Positions 1 through 10,270 of a stretch of DNA of 64,000 nucleotides are shown here, in pieces; the first letter of the stretch is position 1, and every line of letters begins with the position of its first letter. A program made the position numbers and the translations under genes. The notes below the pieces were generated by a model. The model made no database searches. It was given only the letters and a program-made list of their open reading frames with translations, and was not told where the DNA came from. This DNA is from Eleusine coracana subsp. coracana. Lineage: Eukaryota > Streptophyta > Magnoliopsida > Poales > Poaceae. The DNA lies in contig CM064426.1 in NCBI GenBank assembly GCA_032690845.1, forward strand, positions 63,154,631-63,218,630. Reading direction: 5' to 3'.

Positions 1-542
1 AGCCTTGCCCGCTTGCATGCGAGATTGTTTTTGATTATCGGACTTATTTTTCCCATTTTATCAAAGCTCTATAAAAAGTATATAATATTTTGTGTTGCAC
101 AATTCTAGTTACTTCTGAAGCCGGAAGTATGACTTTATAATTTTATAAATTCAATAATTAAGCGTGGCACAATATGAATTTCACTCATCAAGAATGGTAT
201 TCTTTCTACGGCCCTTAATAAACTAGTATTACAATATGAACCAAATGGATATTTTTTTCTCGAATTTCATTAATAGAAGAAGAGATAGTACGAAAGAGTT
301 TACACTAAATATGAACCAAATGAATATCAAAATATGCTTGCAAAAAACTGTTCAGATTTTTCAATAATGAACCAAAAATGACTGTTGACCGCGCGTAAAA
401 TTACTCAGATGCCTTTATCGAAACTGTAATTTGCTACTAACATTATATCAAAGAGATTTGTTACTGTGCTTGAAAGGAACCAAGGGTTCCTCTCTCACCG
501 AATATTATTAACTGTTGATCTTAAAAGGTTCCTATAGAACTC
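1..542. other. AT-rich intergenic DNA, no gene seen
   Basis: No open frame with recognisable protein similarity and no terminal repeats were found in this AT-rich stretch. It ends at the TAA duplication of the adjacent MITE. Confidence 0.6.
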
Positions 543-545
543 TAA

Positions 546-881
546 GGGTGTGTTTGGCAGAGTTTATGTTTATGCAATAAATTGCTTATGCTCTAGCTTA
601 TCTATCAAAAGTGCTTATTTAGTTTATTTGGCTTATATAGCATAAATAGTCAAACCGTTTGACAAAAGTGCTTATTCAAATAACTTATCTAGAGAGTAAA
701 CACTAAAAAGCTAGTATTTGGTGCTTATATAAAACTGTTTATGCTAGTATAAATTTTAAAACAACTTATAGCTGATTATGTCAATAAGTACTTATGGGTT
801 CAACCTGTTTGATAGAACTTATGGCTTATTACTGCATAAGCAGTTCAATAAATAGTTCCATAAACCCTCCCAAACAAACCC
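546..881. mobile_element. Tourist-like (PIF/Harbinger) MITE
   Basis: A 336-bp AT-rich non-coding element. The left end reads GGGTGTGTTTGG and the right end CCAAACAAACCC, giving 12-bp terminal inverted repeats with one mismatch. A TAA triplet flanks both sides (543-545 and 882-884), the target duplication expected of Tourist/PIF-Harbinger elements. The inside is rich in short inverted runs of TTATGC/GCATAA. It encodes nothing, so it would need transposase from elsewhere. Confidence 0.8.
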
Positions 882-899
882 TAAATCAGTGTAAACAGG

Positions 900-1318
900 A
901 GTACTTCGGTAATCGTCTTGGGTAATTGATCCCCAACCTCGTTCGTTTTCTGCTGGCGTAAATGCATCAGACTGTCTTCATATTGCCATTACAAGCAGCG
1001 CTTTATCTGAATTCGAATAGAGGGATCACTACTGCAGTGCTCTGACTTGCGATCCATATGAAACTCGAGATTGGAAAGAGCAGTCTCTGAACTCTGATCA
1101 GTAATCATAGGCAGAGCATCTTCGTCTGAGTGTTTTTCAGAAAAAAACTTAGCATTGCAAGGCGCGAGTTTTCGGCAGGAATAATGCGGTTTTCGGCAGC
1201 GGAATCGGAGATCCTAACCTCGATGCGCCACTGGCCGCGGAATTCCGGCAGACTTTTGATGGAGCCATCGATGTTCACTGTGCCGTCCTCAACTCAATGC
1301 ATTGTCGATGGAAGTTAA
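900..1318 (-). pseudogene. Possible coding fragments or 3' exons downstream of the kinase gene
   Basis: On the minus strand two stretches look coding although neither is a full ORF. About 1300-1150 reads as a hydrophilic peptide with the run SIKSLPEFRGQWRIEVRIS. About 1150-960, in another frame, gives an acidic peptide containing HSDEDALPMITDQSSE and ends at a stop. Composition is unlike the AT-rich DNA around it. The kinase exon ending at 1880 is followed by a strong GTAAGA donor, so these could be its later exons, here separated by a MITE, or a relic of another gene. I do not recognise a domain. Confidence 0.3.
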
Positions 1319-1321
1319 TAA

Positions 1322-1693
1322 GGCAGTCTCAATACATAGTTTTATTTTGTAGTTTTTAAAAATGTCATATCAGATTTGAAGATTTAGATTGACGTATGAA
1401 ATAGTCTCTCTCAAGTTTTAATGTATAGTTTTATCTCATGATTTCATATATAAATTATAGTATTAAATTAACATCTATTTATTATATTAAGATTAGTTAA
1501 AATATATTTGGATGAAATTTTATGTTCTCAATGAAAGTTTTAATAAAGTTTCATACCTATGAAATAGTATCAAATGAGTTTCATCCCTATGAAACTCATT
1601 TATCTAATTTTATATTAATTACTATATCATATTATTTTTTTTACTTATATGGCACCTTATTTAACGCTAATGAAACTCCCACTGAAACTGGCC
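1322..1693. mobile_element. Second Tourist-like MITE
   Basis: A 372-bp AT-rich element. The left end reads GGCAGTCTCAATA and the right end, reverse-complemented, GGCCAGTTTCAGT, so the terminal inverted repeats are imperfect. A TAA flanks both sides (1319-1321 and 1694-1696). The inside carries repeated GTTTCAT/ATGAAAC hairpin arms around 1545-1600. The 64-codon plus-strand frame inside it is not a gene. It lies immediately downstream of the kinase gene on that gene's strand and could interrupt its 3' part. Confidence 0.7.
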
Positions 1694-1855
1694 TAATCTA
1701 TTGCTTCTCTAATTAGAAAAATAAAAAATAATTTGGTACCGAACCCATCAATTTTAGTACCGGTCCACAACATAAATTACCTACTTCCTTATTTTTAATT
1801 ACTAGATCTAATAAAATGAACGATTATTATTGACTCCAAACACCATAACAAATCT

Positions 1856-3263
1856 CTATATTAAAATGTGAAATCTTACCTTCTCTCGCGGGTCAATTTT
1901 GGTATAGTCCATACGATTCAGCACATGCACTATATCTCCCACACTCGGCCTTTTATGTGGGTCCTTGTCCACACATCGAAGTGCTATCTCCATGCTTCTC
2001 TTCACTTGGTGGCAACATGCTTCCAGATTGGAACAACTAGATGACTTTTGCATCTTTTTCCTCCAGCTTTTGCAAACCTGTGATATCAAAATGCAATAAC
2101 CCAAGGTTAGGAGATGAAGAGAGTAGCGTGCACACACACACACAAGAGAGAGAGAGAGAGAAATCAGAGTTCTTACACGGTCGATAAGTTGTTCGTGAGA
2201 AATGGCAGTACTGTAGCATTGTCCTGACACTATCTCTATCATTACGGCACCCAAACTGAAGACGTCAAACGCTTTTGAGGCCACCCATTCTGGCGGCCAG
2301 TATACACTGCATGCCAATATGCCAACTCCAACGAATTATAAGGTCTAAACAGAAGCAAAATCATTATAAAATATGGCATTAATTTGCAAGAGACATTCAA
2401 CTTACCGTTCGCCCGGCCGTTCACCTAAATATTCTTGGATCATCATAGGCAAATTAAAATCTGCAAGTTTTGGAACCATGTTGTGATCTAGCAATATATT
2501 GCTTGGAGTTAGATTCATATGGTATATTGGTGCTTCCAATTCCTCATGAAGGTACTTTAAACCCTCACAGATTCCCTTTATGATTTTCAAACGTGTGGGC
2601 CAATCAATTAAACGTGATTTATCTGCAAAGGTAGACAATAAGAGTGCAGTTCAGATGCGAATGCACAGATATAATTTGATTGATATGCATGATTTGTACT
2701 AACATACATCAGGTCATACTCATACCAGAAAGATGGCTCTCAAGGCTCCCATTGGTTATATAATCGTAGCAAAGCGCTCTGAATGTATGTCGAGTGGAAA
2801 GTTCTTTTTGTGCACGGCCAGTTTGATAGATGTATTTAATATGCCCGACCAAATTGCGATGCCTGAGCTTGCTAAGGTTACGAAACTCCTTTTCGAACCC
2901 TGCATCATCAAGTCCCAGATCTTCAATACGGAGCAGCTTCACAGCAATCGCTTCGCCTGATATAAGTCTTCCCTATTCAAGAGATATATTAGAGTAAAGA
3001 TTACAGCTTGATTTTTTTTTCCTTGATGATGAACAAATAAAGCTCGATGTTGTGTTACTATTTTTTTTTTTGGAATGAAATGTTGTGTTACTATTAGATA
3101 TTCTAAGGAAAGTGTCGCTAATGACATTTTACACACAGACCAGGTATGTCCATGATTTTACCTCATAAACCTTTCCATATTTGCCTTGTCCAATCATATA
3201 TAAAGGGGAGAAATTTTCAGTCGCATGTTTTAAATCCCGGAACGTTAGAACACTTGGCTCCAT
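1856..3263 (-). CDS. Receptor-like cytoplasmic kinase, probable pseudokinase, five exons
   Basis: Exons on the minus strand are 3263-3162, 2972-2726, 2622-2406, 2306-2177 and 2077-1880, all with GT/AG borders and matching phases. Reading on to the first stop at 1856 gives about 305 residues. The start is the ATG of MEPSVLTF, the usual beginning in this grass RLK group; there is no signal peptide or membrane segment, so it is probably cytoplasmic. The glycine loop IGQGKYGKVY is near residues 24-33, the ATP lysine (AIAVK) is at 46, and a PPEW activation-segment end and a C-lobe ending HKRPSVGDIV are present. The HRD motif is HMN (about 151-153) and DFG is DFN (171-173), so catalysis is doubtful. 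GTAAGA directly after the last exon suggests a further exon, possibly lost to a MITE. Exon structure is inferred. Confidence 0.7.
2126..2160. repeat. Compound CA/GA microsatellite in kinase intron 4
   Basis: On the plus strand a CA run of about eight units passes directly into a GA run of about eight units. It lies in the intron between the fourth and fifth kinase exons and is probably length-polymorphic. Confidence 0.85.
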
Positions 3264-4633
3264 GGCTGTGTATGTGCAGTGGGTTACCGCTGCTACTGTT
3301 TCTGCCAGTGAAAGCAAAAAACAATTTTAGTACCTAAGCAAGCCAATTTGATCACACAGTGTTGGCAGCAAAAAGCAATCAAATCTTGGCGTCAATACAT
3401 AGTAAGACAACCATTGGATGGCAAAAACCATCAACTTCCTGGTCGATCACTCTGTTATCTACAACAGTGCCATTAGCTGGGGATAACAACGATTTGTCTC
3501 AAGCTCATTGAATCATACATGGAAATTTCAAAGAGCCAGGGTCGCTCGATGCAGCTGCCAAGAATGGATGCCTAATTTGTACTGCCAGCAGTGCAAACTC
3601 CAAAACAGCAGTAAAACATATACATAAAAACTAAACAACGATGAAATTCACTCTGGATGACGAAACTGGAAGGCAAGCAGCACTGCAGAAACACATACCC
3701 CTGCAGATGCACCCACCGGGAGCTTGATGTAGCTTCAACACTTCATTTCTTGACTGGACGGCGGGTGGGATCAAGATCTCAAATCGGAGCGGACACTAAA
3801 TAAGGCCTTGGCGCCTGGGTCCGAGCCATTGAGCTGGCGTATATTCGATAGTAATAATCATCTTGGTACACGCCAGGCCCAGTCATGGAGTCATAATATC
3901 TGTACTTTAGAAACAAGTCGGGATATCACAAAGTCTTTCATCTAAATCCGACTCCATTATCTAACAAAATCCAAATCTGACTCTAACCAAGGAGCACAAG
4001 GCACATGCGTCGGTCAGAAGTCAGAACTAGTGTGAGGAAATAGGAATAGAAAACTCCAAGGCCGGCGGTTGCATTGAGATCTCAATAAAATAAGAAACAA
4101 TAAAGCCCCGGACCCCAAGACCATCCCTATAACCAGATATCATTTCTTCTATGATATTTTTGAAAAATGGGTCAAACGTTTCTATTTCATTACATTAATT
4201 TAGTTCTAAATAAAGTATATTGAGAGACATATGGTTTCAATATACGTATGCCGATAGTGAATATTTTGAAGTTGAAGAAAGTACATTGTACTGAAATCTT
4301 GGTCAATGCTAGACCTCTCGTGACAGGCCACATGATTATTACTAGCTAAGCATGTGCGCCCAGATGACAAAAAAAAATTCTTATACATGGATGCTGATCA
4401 TTGATAATATATACTTGCTTGCTATTGTGGTTGAGAAGGACAGCTCACAAAGTTAAAAGAAAATCGCAGGTCCAAAAAGAAAATGAAAATAAAATAGACA
4501 CGTGAAGGGACTGGAGCAGAGGAGTGGTGCCTCTGCTAAAATTTGCAGCACTCTCATCACTGATCAATTCCAACGTCTTGGTTAAAAAAAAGTCCAGCGC
4601 TCCCACCTGCAGCCTTGTGCCCCTCCGTCTCTA
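3264..4633. other. Upstream region of the kinase-like gene, no other gene seen
   Basis: This is the probable promoter and 5' UTR side of the minus-strand kinase gene. No convincing coding exon, terminal repeat or RNA gene was seen. Short frames here lack any recognisable motif. It ends at the GTCTCCAT duplication of the hAT element. Confidence 0.45.
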
Positions 4634-4641
4634 GTCTCCAT

Positions 4642-7600
4642 TAGGATGGTAGTTTTACCCACGGGTGCGGGTCACCCGCGGGTCCCGCACCCGTCGGATG
4701 CGGGTGCGGTGAAGTTTTTTGGCCGCAGGTGACGCCCGCACCTGACCCGTAGTCCCTCGGGCACGGGGGCGGGTGTCCGTTCTCGCCCTTTCGGATGACC
4801 CAATGGGGCCCGAGTAAACATCCTCTCAACTTCTCAAGTCTCAATTGTCAGCCCAGCCCAGCACCAGAACAACACAGCCCAAGGCCAACTCGGTGGCTGT
4901 CAAACCCTAAACCTCCCATCTCGATTCGATTCCCCATCCCCATAGCACCGCACGCCACCCCTCGCTCGAACGCCACCGCCACCTACTCGCCACCCCGGTC
5001 AAGAACGCCGCCGCCACACCTGAGCCCCGCCACCATGCGTGACAAGCAAGGGCGCGGCGAGGAAGGCCGCGCGCATGGCGAGGAAGGCTAGCACGCCGCG
5101 CGCACGGCGAGGAAGCTAGGCCAGCACGCGCGCGCGCACGACGCTGCGATGGCACGACGCGGCGAGGAAGGGCGCGGCGACTCAGCGGCAGGCACGACGC
5201 GGTTGGTTCTGGTTGCGTGGTGAACTGGTGATTTGGATTAGTGATTTCATTCTCATGTGGTCAGGTTAGTCGCCACGGACCATAGAACGGGAAGACGCAG
5301 GCGTAGAAGGTTGTCGTGGTTCTTGACGGCGTCTGGCGGCATGTCGAAACAAGGAACCAGTGGCTCTGGCTCGCAAGCTCCTCCATCCTCAAGTGGTCGT
5401 CCGCCAAGATCTGCTGCTACTGGTCGTCCATCAAGTGTTTCAGCTTCAAAGAGAATGCACAACCCGGTCCTCAAGTCCTGCTGCTACTCCGACCTCAAGT
5501 TGCTGCTGGTAGTGATACCCCTACCTCAAGTGCTGCTGCTCCTCCTGCTGGTACTCCTAGTTCTCAACCTGAACCGATTAATGTAACATCTGAAGAAGAA
5601 ATAGAAACTGATGACAATGTGAATGTTGGGGCCAAGAGGAGGCTTACATCTGATGTTTGGCTAGAATTTACACAAATTACCGTGGGCGGTAAAAAGAAAG
5701 CTGAATGTAATTGGTGCAAGAGGCAGCTGGTTGGAGGTGGTAGGGATGGGACAAATCACTTGCTTGGTCATTTGAGGGGATGTGCATCTAGGTCGGTCAG
5801 AAAAGGATTGCAACAGTCAACTTTGAAGTTAGCCAAAGATGGGAAGGGGGCAGTAGTTGTTGAGAAGTACGTTTTTGATCAGCAGCATGCCAGGATAGAA
5901 CTAGCCTTGATGATATGTGTTCATGATTATCCATTGTCTATTGTTGACCATGTTGGATTTAGGAGGTTTTGTGCAGCCCTGCAACCACTGTTCAAATTAG
6001 TGTCCAGAAACACTATTAAGAAGGACATATTGGATATGTATGAGGTGAACAGGGTTTCATTGGTGGAATCATTGCAAAATTGCCAATCTCGAATTGCTGT
6101 AACTACAGATATGTGGACTGCAAACCATCAAAAGAAAGGATACATGTCTGTGACAGTGCATTTTATTGATGATTAGTGGAAGCTTAAAAGTTTTCTTTTA
6201 AGGTATGGTTTCTTGTCTGAACTATTGTACTTGTGCATATGTCTGAACTGAGCTATTTTGTTCTTAGGTTTCTATATGTGCCACATCCACATACTGCAGA
6301 AGTTATAAGTGAGGTTCTTTATGAAGTACTACAGGACTGGCATATTGAGAAGAAGGTTTCAACAGTAACACTTGATAATTGCACTACCAATGACAATCTT
6401 ATGAAGGCGATGAATAAGAAGATGCCCCTTCCCTCTCTTATGCTCCAAGGTGAGTTGATGCATATGCGCTGTGCTGCACATATAGTCAACTTGATAGTGA
6501 AAGATGGGATGGCTGTCATGGACAAAGGTCTTGGTAGGATTCGTGAAAGTGTAGGCTTTTGGTGTGCCACACCTAAAAGGCATGAGCGGTTTGAACGTAC
6601 AGCACAACAGATGAACCTTAGATATAACAAAAAAAAAATAGTTCTAGATGTTAAAACTAGATGGAATTCAACCTACCTTATGCTTAGCACCGCACTTGAG
6701 TATACAAACTGTTTTTGAACGCCTTGGTGGTAAGGAAGAGCTTTGTGCCAAATTTAAGCCAACTGAAAATGATTGGGCTTTTGCTACCGAGCTTTGTGCT
6801 AGGCTGAAATTGTTTTATGATGCAACTGAGCTTCTATCAGGCACCACTTATGTGACAGCCAATCTGTTTTTTTTCAAAAATTTGTGGTATTTATCTGGCT
6901 ATTAAGAAGTGGAGAGCTAGTCCTAACCCCAAGGTAGAAGAGATGTCGAAGACGATGAAAGAAAAGTTTAAGAAGTATTGGTCAGATGTCCATGGGCTAA
7001 TGGAAATAGCCACTGTTTTAGATCCAAGGTACAAGGTGAAGTTTATGAAAGTCTTTTATAGCACAGTTTATGGGGAAGAAAGTCCTGCTATAGAACTTGA
7101 AGTGTCCAGAGTTAGGTCCTTGTTGTACAAGCTGTTGGAGCAGTACCAAGACTCCATGGAGGGCATAGGCACTACTGATGGTGTAGGTGCAGCAGCCCGG
7201 TAGAAGTGTTGTCCTTAATGAAGGAGACACTCTTGTCTTTGATTTATTTGACAAGTTCTTATCGGAGGAACCTAAAGAGCCTACATCTTTCACGCGCACT
7301 GAGTTGGTCTTGTATTTGGAGGAGCCAACGCTGCCAAGAACTCAAGAGATGAACATCATTCAATGGTGGGAGTATGCAGGGGTCAAGTACCCAACTTTAA
7401 GGAAAATTGCTTGAGACATCATGGCTATTCCGGTGACAACCGTGGCATCTGAATCTGTTTTCAGTACTAGTGGAAGGATAATTAGCCCTCATTGAAGCCG
7501 ACTTACTCCAAAAACTACTGAAGGACTGATGTGTATGGAAGCATGGTCCCGTTCTTATATGCTAGGCGATCAATCTTGTTTCATTAGTGCTCTTATGACT

Positions 7601-8425
7601 TGTATGGATGAGGCAGAAGAAGAGGTGCTTGTTGACTCCTTTAGCATTTCTGTTCATATTTATGTCTTGTTGAATTGTTAACAATTTCTAATCAGTTTGC
7701 TTCTTTATATTTCTATAGGAGGACCCTGAATCAACAATCATTGATTGAACTGAAGTCTAGAGAAGTGGAGAGAACGTGAGGTATTCTGATCACATTTTTA
7801 TTGATCAATTCTGGTAACTTGTGCTGTTTTCTTTTATCGATAAATGGCTGTTTTCATGACTTGAGCTTTTGTGCAACAGGAAGCTTGGAAGTTGGAACTG
7901 GAAGTTGTGCGTAATGCAAGCAAGTTAGGAAGCAAGCAAGAAGCTTTCCTTTCCATTTTCTCATGCATATGTGCTACTGAATCCTGATGGTGTCTGCTGT
8001 GGTGTGTGTCTGTATGGCAGTATGAGAGTGAGACCTTGTTAAGTGTTTTATGTAATGTGAACACCCATGTTATTTGTTAAGTATGAGAGTATGAGACCTT
8101 GTCCGTATCTGTATGAGAGTATGAGAGTATGAGACATGTCGCTTGTTTAAGCTGTGTTGCTCTTTGTCACTTGTTTTATATATTATTGTCGTTAGTTGTG
8201 TTGCTATTTGAAGAAAAATGAGATTATTTGCTCAATATTGACTCTGTTGTGTGTTTACTGAGGTGCACCCGACAGGCAACCGGGACCCACCCGCCACCCA
8301 ACGGGTGTGGGTGCAGGTGAAAGAATTCACCTGCGGGTGCGGGTGAAGTATTTCACCCGAAGCATTTTTCTTCACGGGCGGGCGATGGCCTCATCTGACC
8401 TGAACCCGACACGTTGCCATCCCTA
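4642..8425 (+). mobile_element. Complete hAT DNA transposon with 8-bp target duplication
   Basis: The element is 3784 bp. GTCTCCAT flanks it exactly on both sides (4634-4641 and 8426-8433), the 8-bp duplication typical of hAT elements. Ends are TAGGATGGTAG on the left and, reverse-complemented, TAGGGATGGCAACG on the right, so the left inverted repeat seems to have lost a base. Both subterminal regions (about 4660-4770 and 8270-8390) are packed with CGGGTGCGGGTGA-like units in both orientations, as expected for transposase-binding subterminal repeats. The inside encodes a broken hAT transposase on the plus strand. The intact boundaries suggest it could still be mobilised by a related active transposase. 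Confidence 0.9.
5341..7690 (+). pseudogene. hAT transposase, BED finger plus C-terminal dimerisation region, inactivated
   Basis: Start is inferred at the ATG of MSKQGTSGSG. After a Ser/Pro-rich leader with one frame change near 5460-5510 comes a BED-type zinc finger (CNWC...HLLGH, about 5705-5790), then the catalytic core with AVTTDMWTA (about 6095). An intron 6203-6267 has GT/AG borders. Further core sequence includes DNCTTN and RCAAHIVNL. The C-terminal hAT dimerisation region appears as EYAGVKYPTLRKIA and ASESVFSTSGRIISPH (about 7360-7500). Breaks are a TAG at 6174-6176, frame changes near 6705, 6870 and 7200, and TGA codons at about 7412 and 7494. In the family it excises and reinserts the element; here it cannot be made full length. 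Confidence 0.85.
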
Positions 8426-8433
8426 GTCTCCAT

Positions 8434-8850
8434 TCGTCTTCCTCCTTTACTCTGACTCCCTTCTTATCCCCATTCCCTCGTTGTCACATGTAGAAAGAAA
8501 TTTTTCAGAACCAACGCCGGCCTGCTACTCTTTCAGGAGCATCCTCACTGTCTCGCCCCACCCTCCCATCTCATCCCTGCTTGAGCTGTCATTGACCAAC
8601 TCTGTAAGAGAGGCAACGAGCTCTATGCTGCATCCTCGATTGCGGCATCTTGCAATCATCATCAATGCCGCGGCGTAAATCCTCGTTGCACCACAACTCT
8701 TCAGTTGTGACCCGCCTTCTCACCATGACACGCCCCACAGATCGTCAGCACCGCATCTGCCTCCTCCCCGCGTGCCACCTATGCAAAGTCATCGACGCCA
8801 CGGTCGTGATGTCGTCGGCTCCTCTCTATCTCAGTTATCTTGATAATGGA
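8434..8850. other. Unassigned intergenic DNA
   Basis: This stretch is C-rich with a 65-codon plus-strand frame starting at 8481 that has no recognisable motif and no supporting splice structure. I see no gene or terminal repeat. Confidence 0.4.
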
Positions 8851-8852
8851 CT

Positions 8853-9139
8853 AGCATACTATAAGAAATATGACATTCTATGATGAATTGATGATTATAA
8901 AGTGATATTTGATCAAAACATCGCAGAGCAATCTGATTTATGATGATTCATTCTCTTTAGTGACGAAAATTTTTGATGTCATAAAAACTAGACAAAAATC
9001 ATCGTAAACTATACCAATATCATCATCGTCTGTCGCGAGAGGCAATCTACTAATGTCATAATTTTGCGACATTAGCAAATCGTCATAACCATAGATTTTG
9101 GTCACTAAAGTTTTTCTTACTCCTTATAGTATGCTTTAG
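8853..9139. mobile_element. MITE-like element with AGCATACTATAAG terminal inverted repeats
   Basis: The left boundary carries AGCATACTATAAG and the right boundary, reverse-complemented, AAGCATACTATAAGG, so about 13 bp match across roughly 285 bp of AT-rich non-coding DNA with internal TGATGATT/AATCATCA type repeats. The outer sequence is ACTA on the left and TAGT on the right, faintly CACTA-like, but no clean target duplication could be set, so the class is open. Confidence 0.5.
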
Positions 9140-10270
9140 TGTAAACAAAACAATAAAAAATAAAGGAAACCACTTCTATACACAAAGCATTATAAAGCAA
9201 CAAAAAATTATTATTTTTACAATATATACTAGTTCTATGGATTCTAGAATAGAAATTATTTTCTAAGCCACTAAAGTGTAATGAAATATTGTCTTACATT
9301 TATAATATATTATTTTTGTTGCATTTATAAGTGAATATTTTGATGCTATTAAATTAGTTGCTTTAATATAAAAATGAAAAGGAAAAAAATATTTATCACT
9401 GTGAAGAAGGAGAAGAGGAAGGACTTATCTGTCTAATTCCTTTGGTATGAGGTCCATCTTTTTCCGTTTATGGAAGGGCAGCTGGGCTCGGCTAGCCTCA
9501 AAACGAATCACAAGGAACGAGATGGTCAGGCTCAAATCCGCCCAAAATGAATCATACTGAGACTCTAGACGTACGTGTAATTTGACCTAGTGCAACAGGA
9601 AAGGAAGACAGCTGTATAAAAAAGAGGAATAAAAAATTGCAACAAAAATGAGGAATCAAACTACGGACTTTAAGTTCGACAACGAAACAACTTACAACTA
9701 CACCAACAGATCTAGCCAAGAACCTTGAAGACATTTCTCTTTCTAATTCAAAATTAAAATTTATAATTGATATTACTCACTCATGGAACACTAAGTGGTT
9801 GTTTGAATCAATTTGTCATGGGTAAAAGTTTAGTGGCAAAAAGTGTGAGACTAAATTTTAGGTTATAAACTTTCGCCCCTGTCTGTTTGGATTTATAACA
9901 AATGACTACTTTAACAGATGCATAAGTGAGTGGGTTGAGGTTTAGTATTTTTTAAATCTCTTAGTGTCAAATTTTTTTAGCCATTTATTATTTTGTTTTG
10001 CTCTGATTTGCTTTCATACTTAGATCCATTTAATAATAAAAAAAGACTAAACATATTAGTTTTAGCTATTTACTATGATTTCAAATAGACCCTCAGTCAG
10101 TTATTCATTGAACGAGCATTCTCCCTTCTCCGTGCTTTCTCTAGTCTGGAGCGGGATATCCCGTCCAATTTTATAGTAGGAAGAAAAGGAAACTCAAAAT
10201 CGTTTATTTCCATCCCCACTTTCCTTATCTCCCGCGCGCTCGTCTCTGCCACCCTCTCCGGCTCTCCGCC
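9140..10270. other. Upstream region of the NDH-T gene, with a possible decayed MITE
   Basis: No coding sequence was seen. Between about 9793 and 10093 the ends GTGGTTGTTTGAATCA and, reverse-complemented, GAGGGTCTATTTGAAATCA form a weak inverted pair about 300 bp apart, like grass MITEs, without a clear duplication. The last 150 bp become C/T-rich (CTCCCGCGCGCTCGTCTCTGCC), as in 5' UTRs of grass genes, and presumably hold the transcription start of the following gene. No definite TATA box was assigned. Confidence 0.4.

Noticed and set aside
1522..1716. 64-codon plus-strand ORF
   Set aside because: It lies within the Tourist-like MITE 1322-1693 and is a product of its AT-rich inverted repeats.
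4795..5155. Overlapping GC-rich frames on both strands
   Set aside because: They fall in the GC-rich subterminal and leader region of the hAT element and have no recognisable domain.
9552..9734. 60-codon minus-strand frame with hydrophobic stretch
   Set aside because: No start context, homology cue or splice support; likely chance.
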